Of a stretch of 64,000 nt of DNA, positions 23,161-35,200 are shown piece after piece (within the stretch, counting starts at the first letter, position 1; every line of letters begins with the position of its first letter). Made by a program: the position numbers and the translations under genes. The stretch lies in contig VXAA01000613.1 in NCBI GenBank assembly GCA_013399115.1, positions 186,001-250,000 of the forward strand, read 5' to 3'. Origin of the DNA: Anseranas semipalmata (taxonomy: Eukaryota > Chordata > Aves > Anseriformes > Anseranatidae). The notes beneath the pieces are model-generated. The model did not search any database. It had not been told where the DNA came from and was given only the letters and a program-made list of their open reading frames with translations.

Positions 23161-26100
23161 AACGTGCCCATTTCCATCCCCGGCTGCGCAGGCACGAGTC
23201 CGGCCAGCAGCAGGGCGAGCACCGGCTCCTCCCTGCGGGGAGGCAAACCCAGCTCTGCGCTCAGGTCTGCGCCCCCTGGGGCCCCCGTGGGTCCCCCCGG
23301 ATCAGGTGCATGGGCTGAGGTGGGAAAACGGGTGAAACGGCAAGAAATGGGTCTGCTGGACGCGCTCCCTTGGTGGTGAGCTGGTCCTGGCACAAAGCCC
23401 TTTGGGGTGCCTGTGCCCCTGCCCTGGTGTCCCACCGCTGGATTCGCCCTCTTACAAAACACTTTGTTGTCTTCACTCGCTCTTAATTTAAAAGGGAAGA
23501 AGCTCCTGAGGCTCTGACAACAGACAGGATCCTCTCCATGTGCTTACAGCAAAGATTAAAAGCAAGGAGCGTCGGACGCGCAGATGAAGGAGAGACGAGA
23601 TGGGAGGAGAAAGCGGAGAAAAAAGAAACAAAACCTGGGGAATTTAGAAAACTCAGCTTCCATCTTGTCAGGCACGAGGGGGGGTTGGCAAAGCCGAGAC
23701 GTGTGCCAGGCACTCAGCTTGTAACACACGAGCCTCATCCCGCGCTCCCGCCCGGCACAGCAGCGGTGCCCACGCTGCAGGCACAGGGGTCTGCGGGCGG
23801 GTCCGGGGCTCCCGCTCTGCTGCTGCACCGGCTGAGGAGGGGAGGAAGCTGCAAGCGAGGCCGAAGGCGAGTCAGCAAGCGAGCCGGTTCCATAGGCGAG
23901 AGTGCGAACGAGCAGCAAGCAGCCCAGCAGCTCCCTAGGCAATTGCTCTGCCCCGGGAAGGCTGGCGGACTCGGGGGTCGGGTGAGAAATGAGACAAAGC
24001 GGACGCTATCACGCTTCCCCGCTTCTCACCGTTTCCCCAGGAGACTACCCAATTTTCTCACGGTAAAATATCTCCCTCGCCCTTCATTTTTCACAGCTGT
24101 GGGGGGAAGAAAAGGAGGGAAGAGAGAAGAAAAATCCAAAAGCTCAGCCACCGCATGGTTTTCAGCCTCTCGAGGTTTTGCTCGGTTCCAGGGGGTGGCA
24201 GAAGGTGCTACATCTGATTGTTCGATGCAGTTTGTTTTCAGCCCATAAAAGCACTTACAACGTGGATTTTCTTCCCTTCCCACAGAGCCCTGCACAGCAA
24301 TGCTGAAAGCTCTGGTAAGAGGAGCTGTCAGGGCACATTATCCAAAGGGGCTGATGCCTCTGGAGAAAGGAAAGTTGAAACTATGAGCGAGAACGAGGAG
24401 AGGTGGGGAAAGACGGCCAAAAAACAAGCTGCACATTAAAGAGAGGAGGACACGATCAAGAATTTCAAAATCCATTTTGAGGGCTGCTCTTGCTCGCTTT
24501 CTGACGGACAGACTGACAACACAGCTGGCTTGTTACTTATCCTGCAACCACTGTCTGGTTGCATTTCTTTCTAAAGGGTGGAAGTTGTCTTTCCCAGCAA
24601 GATTTCTAACAGCACGTTGTTTATATCAGCAGTAGCAGTCTAAGGTCCTCCCTTAGCACAAGCCCTACGAATTCCCTTGAACACCTGACACGGGTTGGAG
24701 ATGCTCTCTGCTGATGCCTGACGGGGCTCAGAGCACTTCTCTACACACCAGCAACGCACACTGAACGCTTCACATTTTGGGGGAAATGAATCCTGCCCTG
24801 AGAACGCAGGCAGCCCAGTGGCAACGAAACATTTTGCAGAATTCCCAGCACATCGTTCTTGGTCTCCATCTCCAGGAAGATGCTTCTGCCTCGTGAAAAC
24901 CTTACCCTCTTGGACAAGAGACCAAAATACAACGCATCAAACCAGAAGGGAGAGACACAAAACTGCTCACCCCCCAAAGCAAGGTGACCATCCCAGCGTG
25001 AGCCTGCCTCTGCCCATGGGCAGCCAGCAGCAGCTGGTCAGGGACATGGCAAGAATTAGCAGATAACTGACCTCTGGGGATGTTTCTTCCAAAGCCCCAT
25101 CGCTGCAAAAGCAGTTTGTGGCTTCAAACAGGTTTCACAGCCCTTTCGCATATATATTTGACAATCCTAACGTAACTGTGGATATTCTCATCCCCCATGT
25201 AAATGCCTTAGCCCCCCAGACTGAGTCATGGGGCAAGACAGAAGCGGCCAGGAAGGAGCACAGCAGCTGGGCAGGTAGAAAACAGCTGGCGGCAGCACAT
25301 CGCCGGGGGAGGAGGACAGCAGAGGTGTCGCCAGGATTCGGCTCAATCCTGCAAGTCACTGTGGCTTCCCCCCTGAGGCCCCTGTCATCCCTTGGCTCAT
25401 TTTAGACTGGTGTGAGGATCAGCAGCAATTGCAAGCCTGTTTCTTTCTTTTTTTTTTTTTTTTGTTAATGCCTGCAGCCTTAGCTTTCTCCTGGCAGAAC
25501 TCAGAGGAGCTCTGAAAACCCTCCTCGAAAGACACTGAAGGTCTCTCTAATTGGCGCAATGCAGTACCAGAAGAGAGGCCCAGCGTAGGTCTAGGAAAGC
25601 TGCTTTGGGTACCAGAAGTTAAGAGCATGGGAACGCTAAGCCCTGTCCTAGCTAATTAGCCCTCTGCAATCAATAGGGTGTGTTAGTTTGTTGAGGACAC
25701 CTGGCTAAACCATCCGTGCAGCTTCCCCCATCCCTGCTAATGGGGATGAGAGGTGCACAGATGTCTATGGGATCTACAGGATGCTCACTGCCAGGGCAGT
25801 GCTGGGGCTGCCCCTTCCTCCCGGGTGAGGCGAGGAACCCGAGACCTCCCAACATCATCAACATGATCCCTGCTGGGCATCACCCTGCACAATAACACGG
25901 CACCAAGCTGAGCACCCTGGAGCAGCAGCGCGCTCCTGGTGCAGGGGGAAGGCTTAAAAAATGCAAACAGGGTGCAAACTGCAAGGCTGTTCAGTGAGCA
26001 AATGCAACGCTCCTGGCAAATACTGCCTGAAGGAGCCATTTACCCATTGCTGCTCCATCTGTGCCGCGGGACTTCTTGAGAGGCAAAAGGAACTGGAAAA

Positions 26101-26639
26101 TCGCTTTGACAAGAAGAAATGTGGTATTATTGGCATTACCGAGTGAAAGGCAAGCTGATCGGAATGACCGGCCCGCCGAAGCCTTTGCTATAATCCATTT
26201 AGTTTCATATTTCTAGAGCTGTTGGTATCTCAGACCCACTGGATACATATGGGTTGCTGCCACCAACTCGAGGGGTGCAGGTCCCAGCAGGCACAGGCAT
26301 CGAAGGAGGCTGCAGACCTGGATGAATTTCTGCACGAGCACCACACCGCAACGAGGGGAAAGATAAACAGCTCAGTCCTGAAGAGCCTGATTTGGGGAGA
26401 TAATAAATTAGAGCTCGCAGGCAGGCAGTATTGAAACATCAGGGTCTAAAGACTGTCAATGGTGATCGTCTAACAAAGGGGTATTCATCTCTTCAATGCA
26501 GGCTAACTGTACTTGGCTGAGCATCCTTCATCGTAAAATACCGCAGACCTGAGTAGCGGGGACAGCACTGCACTGGCAATGTAAACACATTAAGAAAGCA
26601 AAGAGTTACAAGCTCAGATGCTGAGTGTCGCAATCACGT
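23161..26639. other. Intron, one CpG-rich patch
   Basis: 23735-23965 is GC- and CpG-rich but less dense than the island at 8580. The open frame over it (23538-24248) matches nothing known. Confidence 0.5.
25444..25463 (+). repeat. Poly(T) run
   Basis: T-rich tract ending in T16. Confidence 0.9.
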
Positions 26640-26990
26640 CCAACCTATTTAGCAAATAACGTGGAAAGAAGACATGATGGATAAAGACGAAATTAATGAC
26701 TGAACTGGTGCTCAGTGATTATCAAGAAACTAGTGATGAGGACCTGATTACATTCACTACGGATAATAAAGGCTTGCCCCAATCAGTAATATATATACTC
26801 AGTGCTTCAAAAGGACTCATTTCCAACGCCGGGGAAAATTATGGGAGAAATTGGCTGGAAGGGAAAATGTCAACAGAGAAATGTGGGCTCGTAACAAAAA
26901 ACTTATTAGACAGCCAGAGAGTCAGGACTCCACAATCCAAAAAAGACAATTTTGGCTAAAAGCCCTATTCTTATTGCTAAAGCAGCAATC
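26640..26990. promoter_or_regulatory. AT-rich block with an 87-codon open frame
   Basis: AT-rich, non-repetitive DNA carrying a plus-strand frame (26696-26959) of acidic and polar composition, beginning MTELVLSDYQETSDED. It resembles no domain I recognise; splice sites and a second exon are not evident. It could be a conserved element or a chance frame. Confidence 0.2.
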
Positions 26991-27138
26991 AGGCATAACA
27001 CAAAAATAAAAGGAGAAATAGACAGCAATCAATACACATTAGAAGTTCTGAAGTGCATTGATAAGGAAAGCTAAAAACACCGCGGGGGAGGCAGCTGCCG
27101 GCTGGCAGGAGCGCGGAGGTGATTTCAGCGGTGCTGCA

Positions 27139-27191
27139 GCCAGCCCAGCCCATAGCAAGCTGGTGTCTCGGCCCAGCCCAGCCCATGGCAA
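27139..27191 (+). repeat. Short direct repeat
   Basis: CAGCCCAGCCCATAGCAA and CAGCCCAGCCCATGGCAA occur about 33 bases apart with one mismatch. Confidence 0.8.
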
Positions 27192-27249
27192 ATGCCTTCT
27201 CTCTGCTAAAAGGCATCCCCAGAAATAACTCGGCTTCGAGTCTGCGACC

Positions 27250-27322
27250 CCGGCTGTGACGCTTCACCCATCTGTACTTCTCTTTCCATCTGAGAAATGG
27301 GTACAGCGACCGCTCCCGTCCC
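27250..27322 (+). repeat. Ancient MIR-like repeat fragment
   Basis: GGCTGTGACGCTTCACCCAT, then CTTTCCATCTGAGAAATGGG and TACAGCGACC, resembles the MIR segment '...tgtgacc...cctcagtttccccatctgtaaaatgggtataataacc'. Confidence 0.45.
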
Positions 27323-28149
27323 AGCGGTTTGCCCACCCTCTGTAATGCAGTGGCTTCCCACAGCCTTCAGCGGAGCTGCACCCACCTAGAAGCGCAGCAA
27401 CCTTACCACAGGGCTGCGGCCGAATCCTCACCATGACAAATTCACACTCGTCCCCAACAGTTCATATTTTGACCCAAAACTTGAGTCCAGAACTCTTCCT
27501 CCAGATGTCGGTTCAAGCCTTTTCCTTTGCAAGGAGTGAATTAATTCCTAACCAGCACCAAGGTGCAATTCAGTGCAAACTGGCACAAATACCACGGTGC
27601 TAATATTGGGAAGGAAGGGCTGCCTTGCGGATTTTGCACGAGGAACCACACATCCCAGCTAAATTTTAGCTCAGGTAATTACAGTCAGCCTCCCAGATGC
27701 TCAGGCAGAAGCAGACACCTTCCTCCCACCCGTCCCTGAGCAGGTGAGCTGGAAACGCTGCACACTGACAAACAGATGTGCCAGGCATCGATATCATTGT
27801 AACGTCTTTCAAACAATTTGTATCCCCGGAACAGTGGTAAAGAGATATTGTATGGCAAATAAATTAAAGCATTTGGCCATAAAGCCAATAACAGAGAGAG
27901 AGAGAAAGAAGCACAGACATTGGAGGAGAGAGAGGTTTTTAAACGAGATTAGAGAAAGATGGAAAGTCAATGGAAAAAAAAAAAAAAGGAATCAAAAAAA
28001 AATTTTAAAGCAGCAGCAGCAAGGATGCTCTTTCTGGGATTTGTGGATATGGCTCAAAGAAAAGGGCAGCCGATCCCTGCCAGCCTCATGAAAAGCGCTC
28101 GGAGGCGAGAGGTTAAACCCTTGTAAACACCTGGAGAAACAATAACGGC

Positions 28150-28150
28150 N
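28150..28150. other. Single ambiguous base
   Basis: One N lies in a GC-rich context (AACGGCNGCGGGCGG). Confidence 0.98.
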
Positions 28151-28317
28151 GCGGGCGGGAAGCTGCTCCCCTGGCTCTTCCTCCGACCGCTGGCTGCTCA
28201 CCGCCTCCGAGGCTGCCGGGCAGGATGGGAGGCACAGGTAGATGGATCGCTCGTGCGGTGCTGCTATTTGCTCCCAAGTCCCTGGGATGGCTTAAAAAAC
28301 ATTTTTATTCAGCCAGA

Positions 28318-28369
28318 TGGAGAGAGGGAGAAGGAGGAGAGAGGAGGGGAGAGGAGGGAGGGAGAGAGA
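28318..28369 (+). repeat. GA/GGA-rich simple repeat
   Basis: A pure purine run of GAGAGGGAGAAGGAGG type, about 50 bases. Confidence 0.85.
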
Positions 28370-28429
28370 TCCGTCTACGTGCCAGGTGCCAACAAGGGGG
28401 AAGGAAGAGAAAAGAGAAATCAAGCGTGG

Positions 28430-28610
28430 AAAATAAAAGAAAATGTAGTTGGAGATATAAAGCCTGTCAAATTGGCTGCAAACAGTAACAAAAGCAAAGG
28501 AGAGATAGTTTTCTCTTTAACAAATGCTTTGATCAGCTGTAGTTGATATAATTACTATATAAAGCTACGGCAAGACAGAAATAAGATACATTTATCTTCG
28601 TGGAGCAAAG
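28430..28610. promoter_or_regulatory. AT-rich candidate element
   Basis: GGAGATATAAAGCCTGTCAA, GCTTTGATCAGCTG and GTTGATATAATTACTATATA after a GA-rich repeat. Confidence 0.3.
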
Positions 28611-29924
28611 AGAACCTTTCTGATCGCTTCCTTTCTCCCCAGTTTCCCTTTCCCCGGCCGTGCCACGCACTGCCCAGGCTGGAAGGTCACCAGGTGACGT
28701 TCTGCTCCCGGAGACCGCAGCAGGCACCGGGGCGATGCCCTGTGCAGGTAGCTGGGGAAAGGAGCCACTGGTACTGAGTTTTCCTCCCTCTGTCCAGCAC
28801 TGGCTCAGGGGAGGGGTAGAAACACCCCTGAGGAACGGGGAGAGGAACCAAGAAGGCCTCTGGTGTTGGCCCAACTAGAAGCTCTGGCCACTAAGAGCAG
28901 CTGCACGTGGAAACGAGAGGCAGGGGAGGTCTCGGGGTCACCCACACCGCACACATCCAGCAGCCAGGACCTGACCTCGCCATCGCCCCGCGGGGTGCAG
29001 AGAAGCGGCCAACAGCCAGGGATGTTTCCAGACCCCCACCTTGCTGCCAGAACCGCTCCACAGCTCCGATCCCACGTGCCTCATCTCCTCCCTCCTGCGG
29101 CGCTGACCTTCATCGCGTCCCTCTCGCGTGCATCTGCCGTGCAGCAGCAGCTGGGCAGCTGAGACTCCCCAAACCGCCCAACATTTCCCTGCCCCAGACA
29201 GCAGAGGCAGACAGGATCCTCCCCACGCGTTCACATTTTATGTCACGCTACAGCAAGAGGTCTGATGCTGCAGCTTCCAAACATCACGTTTGAATTTCAA
29301 CCACACATTTATTTTAGTCTAGTTAGGTAACATTAAAAAAAAAAAGCCACGACAAGCTTTTTCTGTGAAATATTTCCCTTTTGACAAACTGACATTGCTC
29401 AATGGAAATATAATTGAGCCAGAAAAGCCAGCCAAAGCCCAGCAGCTCTCGTTACAACTGCTACCACACACCGCTCTGTCCCTGCCTCGGTGACAGCCAC
29501 TCTTGTGCATTGGTGCGGTGACACACAGACAGCCCTGCAATGCCATGGGACAATTTAACCTGGGACACAGAGGACACAAGTGACCCCCAGGGACTGGTGC
29601 TGGAGCCCCCAGGTACCCAAGTGTGGATTTGGTGGGAGCAGGGAGGAGGTAAGCGTGCACGTGCGTAACGCAAGAGGAGCGATGCAGCAGGATCTGTGCC
29701 CAAGGGAAGGGAGCGTGCAGGCAGCAGCACGGGAAGCCAGCAGGAAGATGCACATCATGCACCGTGCCCTGCAGCAGGAAGCCGAGGTGTGCCCGCACGG
29801 CTGGCAGGTCACGGGGAGAGGAGGAGCACGGGCACACGAGGAGCACACGCGTGTCCCTGCGCGCGTGCAGCCCGGCGTGCAAGGAGGAGCAGGGCTCCTC
29901 TCTCATGTTACATGCAAAGCCCTG
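28611..29924. other. Intron, nothing recognised
   Basis: GC-rich with overlapping chance frames. An A11 run lies near 29335. Confidence 0.55.
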
Positions 29925-30135
29925 ATTTATTTAGACTGGAACAATTTGTCGGTGGCTGTAATTTTAACTACCTCCGTGCTGAGGAGCCAATCAGGGGCTG
30001 TGCTCATCGAGGCTTTTATGAGTTCCCATAAAAGCAGCAAAATGAAAACTCAGGGGCCCTTAAAATATACTCCACGGGTTTGTGCAGTGCAATTGGAGGC
30101 TTTTATGACTCCTGTCAGGGCTTTTATGACCCTGT
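29925..30135. promoter_or_regulatory. Candidate enhancer with repeated GGCTTTTATGA motif and hairpin
   Basis: GGCTTTTATGA occurs exactly at 30011-30021, 30098-30108 and 30119-30129. The first copy is followed by its inverse, giving a perfect 9-bp inverted repeat GCTTTTATG/CATAAAAGC with a 6-base loop (30012-30035). TTTTATG is a HOX/CDX-type core. Flanks carry GATTTATTTAG, TAATTTTAA and CCAATCA. Conservation was not tested. Confidence 0.4.
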
Positions 30136-32046
30136 AAAACTGTGCAGCAGCCTAGCCTGCGATGAAAAGTAGCCTCAGATGTCTTAAAAGCCTAAATGGT
30201 CTTGCACGTTTACAAGACCTGTTGGTGTGATGCAGGGAAGCCCCCGGGGACCCAGGCTCAGCTCAGCGCCTGGGTGCTGGGTGCTGCCTGGGAAGGCACA
30301 GGGCAAGGGGTGCCACTGCCGAGCTTTGTCATCTCTTTATGGGACAAGGACCTGGTGAGATGGGAGGATGCCGTAATGCTTATATACTGCAAGCCAGGGA
30401 GATGACCTTCCGCCTGGGGAATGCCGGTTTTATCAGTCGCTAAATAAAGACAAAGCGAGCCCCCGGCAGCTGCTTTACAGCTCCTCACCTGCTAAAGAGG
30501 CACCTCCAAAACACCGGGGAGCAACGTGAAGGAAGGAGCATGAGCAGCAGGGCCAGCAGAGGCACGGAGAGGACAAACGCGCAGTTTTCCTACACCGCCA
30601 GCACGTGTGCCGACGAGCGCTGAGCTGCCTGTCTCCACAAAACGCGATTTGCAAGCTGCCGGGACGCAAACCCAGACCACCTCCAGAATAAGCGAGTTTG
30701 ATGGCATCACTCTCGTTTCCCAACACAAACAGCACTTGATTTAGCAGAAGCAGCAGGGTTATTTTTTTCCCCCCTTTAAATGAAGCCAAGGCTGTAAGAT
30801 CAGGGATGCTGCAGGAAAGCAGAAAGAAAACCTGTCAGGCAGGCATTAATAAACTGTACAAGGTACAAAACACAATACTGAAATGGGGGAAAGGAATGAC
30901 AAGCAAAAAGGATGAGATCCAGGGACACAGCCAGAGGTTGCAGGATGCCCAGGTTCGGGGTTGGAACTAGATGATTTTTAAGGTCCCTTCCAACCCAAAC
31001 TATTCTATGATTCTACGACAGAAGCACATTGGGTCACTAAACCACAGAATTACAGCAAATGGTGCAAATAAAACTGGTAGCACATCACAGAGGATGTTAA
31101 CAAATGGGATCACATGCCTAATCCCATCAAAAAATAAGCCATCTCCCCATGCTCTCCTGAGCAAGAAAATACGTTGTAGTCTCCTAAAATAAGAAGAGTT
31201 GCTTCATGCATGAGAAAAATGCTAGTATATGAGCAGAGGAAAACTTGCTGTCTCCTCTATGCTATGTCTAAATATGTGTTTCACCGCTCTGAGAAGTGAG
31301 GAAACCTGTCCCCAGCTGGGTCGCACATTCAGCGAAGTACAGCCTGAGCTGGTACCCAGGCTGGGGCTTTGCAGCATTTCTCAGTGAACTGCAAAGCAAA
31401 AATGGCTTAGCTAGCAGCTGAATACACAACGTATCTGGGAAAGCTACAACCAGCATGCAAACAACCTGCCGAAAAATCACAGAACTGGAACTGGGGGGCT
31501 TTGTAATCCCATGGGAATTTTTCTGTGGGCTCCAGTGATGTTATTTGCATCAGCTTCCCCCCTCGGTGACGGTGGAACCAGTGGTGCGAACGCACCGACT
31601 CTCTCCCGAAACTTTCCTTTTCAAATCAATAGTTTTTAATCAAAGCTCGGATGGCAGAAATCATTTCCTGACTAATATTACCAACAAAGAAGGAAAACAA
31701 CTTTTGATGGATATTGCGGAACATGCTGTTTCTGCCTTCCTCCACCCTTTCAGCAGTCTTGCAGCTTTAGCATGGTGCAGAAAGATGCAGCGAGACATTA
31801 ATGCCACTAAAAAAAGGCTCTAAATGAAAATGCCAACAGGTCAGCCAGGTGTCAGACTTACCAAAATGCTGCAGCCCTCCTGAAAATATTCCTAAGCAAC
31901 TTTGCACACCCAGCAAAAACAAATCCCATGGCAAAGCCTGCACTTAGCATGCAAGTTATCAGCTCACATTCATAGCAAACACTTTCGTAATCAGAGTAAA
32001 GTGAAAAAAGAGAAACTGTCTTTATTTTCCCTTCCTTCTTGCCTCT
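30136..32046. other. Intron around the CR1 tail
   Basis: No gene seen apart from the CR1 tail. The recognisable CR1 homology does not extend left of about 30950. Confidence 0.5.
30952..31017 (+). mobile_element. CR1 LINE 3' tail fragment with terminal octamers
   Basis: GGTTGGAACTAGATGATTTT, then AAGGTCCCTTCCAACCCAAA, is a textbook avian CR1 3' end. It finishes in two tandem octamers, ATTCTATG (31002-31009) and ATTCTACG (31010-31017). Only the 3' tail is present, the usual result of truncated CR1 insertion. It is less diverged than the copy at 5577. Confidence 0.9.
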
Positions 32047-32079
32047 NNNNNNNNNNNNNNNNNNNNNNNNNNNNNNNNN
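32047..32079. other. Assembly gap (33 Ns)
   Basis: The gap is preceded by a pyrimidine-rich stretch and followed by eight Ts, so it probably covers an unresolved poly(T) or poly(Y) tract. Confidence 0.98.
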
Positions 32080-32164
32080 TTTTTTTTGGAACAGAGCATG
32101 GATGTGGAAAATAGCCTATTGAGCCCACTTCCCCGCCTCAGAGGAGCTGCAAATGTGATCCTTT

Positions 32165-32280
32165 GCTAGCTCAGACAAAATCTGCCATGCTACATTAGGC
32201 TTGATAGCAAATTTGCTACTTGCAAGCTTTTATCAAAACTGTATATCTAAAATCTTAATAATACAGAGATTTTGTTTGGC
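32165..32280. promoter_or_regulatory. AT-rich candidate element
   Basis: GATAGCAAATTTGCTACTTG contains the inverted pair GCAAATTTGC. TTTTATCAAAACTG and CTTAATAATACAG follow. Confidence 0.25.
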
Positions 32281-35200
32281 CTTCCCTCCGCACCCCCCTC
32301 CCTCCCTCCCGGCTCCCTGCTCGGAACCAATTCCCAATTTGGAGCTCAGCACTTTTAGCTGAGCAAGAAAGCAGAGCGTGCCAGGGGAAGAAATCAGCCA
32401 GATCTCAGCGGCTGCAATTTATTCTGGTGCAGAGACGACCGAACAAGGCCCATACGCTTCTTCCATCCCACTCGTGACCTATTTCGAGGACTTACAAGTT
32501 CATTTCTGAATGAACAAGCCATCCACAGTCAGTGGAACAAATGTAACACAGCCTTCAAGGGCTCTCCAACCAGGTTCCCCGGTGCCTGTTAAGGTGCAAG
32601 GGCTGGTCAAAGATTTTTCCTGAAATTGCTCTTACAGAAAGTCTTTCTCCTCAGATACCGTTTGATGTTTAACAAAGGCTCTGCATATGCCGGAGCCACA
32701 GTCTCATGAGGCTGCTGTAATAGCTGGTCCCTTCTACCCAGCCACCCATTTTAATGAAATTTATAGAAATTTAATATCTCTGAGACCTCTTTCCTTCTGT
32801 CAAATTGGGTAGAAATTGGCCAAAGGGCTCAAAAACTACAGAGGGAAAGGAGTGGGTAAGGCAGACAGACAGAGACTGCACGATTGCAGTCTCTTCTCTG
32901 TAAGGATCCAAACTAAAAATCAATATCTTTCCCTTTTGTCTCTACGGTTTTGTGTTTCTTTTTCTTTTTCTTTTTTTTTGGAGGCTTTTTTTCAGAGCAA
33001 AATTTGCCCTTAAAAAACTATCATGATGTTCTCATGGAAAGTTTTCTATGCCAGAGGCGTGATGGGAAGCTTTGAGCTGGCATCGCTGATCGCCGCAGGA
33101 CAGGCTTTGGAAAGGGGATGCCATCACTCGTGTCCCCTCCCTGGCTCAGCACTTAACACTCAATTTTCCCAAGTCCCGTCCCCACAACATCCCAAACTAC
33201 CAGATACCCATAGGTGATGGAAAAGCAGAGAAGGTCCCGTGCTTGCAGCACAGAGAGCCCTGACACATTGGTCCAGTTGGAGGACCAACTCCATCAACTG
33301 GGAAAGACATTTCATCTCCCCCAGATTCTCATTCTTCTCCTCCACGGGTGTTTGCAAAACACCAGCATCCTCAGTGAAAAAGCTCATTCACCCTCAGCCA
33401 GCCTTGAAATCGAAAGAAAATGAGAAAAGCTTTGGTGGAGCGGTTTAAACTGTTGTTCCAGATTCATCTCCAACAGTAGGCGCTGCGTATCGAGCCAGAT
33501 TGACCAGTTTCTTGTTTCTGGAGTGAATTCTATCACCCAGCAACTGTCGGAGCCATCTGGGAGCTGAGGGGTTTCCTTGAATTATATTAGAGGGATAATC
33601 TCCGTGCCCTGGCTCAGGAAGCAGGGGGGTCTTAACTCCATTACGGAAGTCGATAGAGCAGATGGAAGCAAATCTTTCTAGGAAAATGGATGCTCTGCAG
33701 ATGTCCACGAGCTAGGCACGGCAAACACGAAGGAAGCCATCAGAGATTGCTGCAAGGGACTGCTGAAATGCAGAGGACTCCACTTAATTCTTAATGGAAG
33801 TTTGTTCAAGCTTTAGCAAAGGACAAAGCCTTCCCCCCTCTGCAAGGAGCGCGATGCTCCTGCCAAGTACAACAATATCTGGATTTTGTAGCTTGCCCAA
33901 TTCCAGCAGGCCAAATCCCCAAATAATACTTAAAGACAATCTCCAAGCCAGTTAGGCTCTGAGCACGGAAATCCACCGTCGGCGCTCGCTCACGCTTCCT
34001 TTCCGAGGGGCAACCGGCGCTTTGGCAGGCTCGGGTGAGATGAAGCTTTCAAACAGCAGCTAATGAGCCTCCTTCCTCTCATTTCAGCCCCTTCAGAAAC
34101 GTCTGATTTAGGGCGAGACCTCATGGACTGCAGCACTTTTTTTGGTTCTTCTTACAACTATAAAGAGGGAGAGGTCCTGAGGATCTCTTTATTCTGCAAC
34201 AGGGCTTTTGGGGGGATCCAAATCCCCAAATCCGCCCACCTTGATGTGCTCCTTACTACAGAAACGTCAAGCTGCCAGCATCTCCTTCTGCTATCTATAA
34301 CTAAGCGTGAAGCTGCCTCGTCTCTCACAGACAAGTCACCGAGATGAGTATTTTTGCCACATTAACAATCGTACTCCACCACTGACTGATTAGTTAATAC
34401 GAAGGATCCTCTGCCTTTCCATTAGGAAGAGAAAGCAATGACAGAAGCACGTATTTCTTCGGGTTAATCTTGCTTTTTGTCACCTCTCCTTTAACGCAGA
34501 CAAAGAAGCGATCTGCAAGCACCCCGCACCTGGCTCAGAAAGGGGAAAGTATGCATCTACAGGGGGCAATTCCCAACCTCCCTGGGGACAGCGGCTCGCC
34601 CCCAGACCCATCTCCTTGCCAGGTCTCTTGGCCACTTCAGCAACACCCCCGGCTGCCCCTCACCCTGTGCCCTCTTCCCAGACACGCTCAGCACGCTGCA
34701 TCCGCAATGAGGCTTTGGTCACAGCCACGCTCTTCCGTCAGCGCCGATTCCCTCAAGTGCAGCAAGCAGATAAGACCGTTATCGCCCGTTCTTATTCCGC
34801 AACGGGGAGAACACGGGGTGAAATTCAAAGAGGCCGAGTCGGGCTTCATGAAAAGGGCTGATTACGCACCCCGTGAACTGCAGCAAACTGCTGCAGCTCC
34901 CCGCGCGCCCCTGTTTTCCCCGTGATGGCTTGGAGGAGGGATGCTCGCCCACAGGGAGCGCACCCCTGGTTTTTTGCACCCCTTTTCCCAGCTTACGCTA
35001 AACCAAGCGACACCTCCACCAAGCAGAGCTTTCCAAACACGAGGCTCCCGCACTGCTGCCACCCAGAGCAGCACCTCCTCCACTTCCTTTCTGAACCAAA
35101 ACCCCAGCAGGGAAGGGAAATCCTTGGGGCTTTGAGATCTGGGCTGCCTGGCGAGCATCTCCCCAGCCAGCTATTTCCTCGCCCCGTTGCACCACTCCGC

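Larger units (their letters stand above)
26991..28429. other. Intron, nothing else recognised
   Basis: Contains the MIR-like fragment, direct repeat, N and GA repeat listed separately. The part at 27780-27900 (ATCGATATCATTGTAACG, GCAAATAAATTAAAGC) is AT-rich and could be conserved. Confidence 0.5.
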
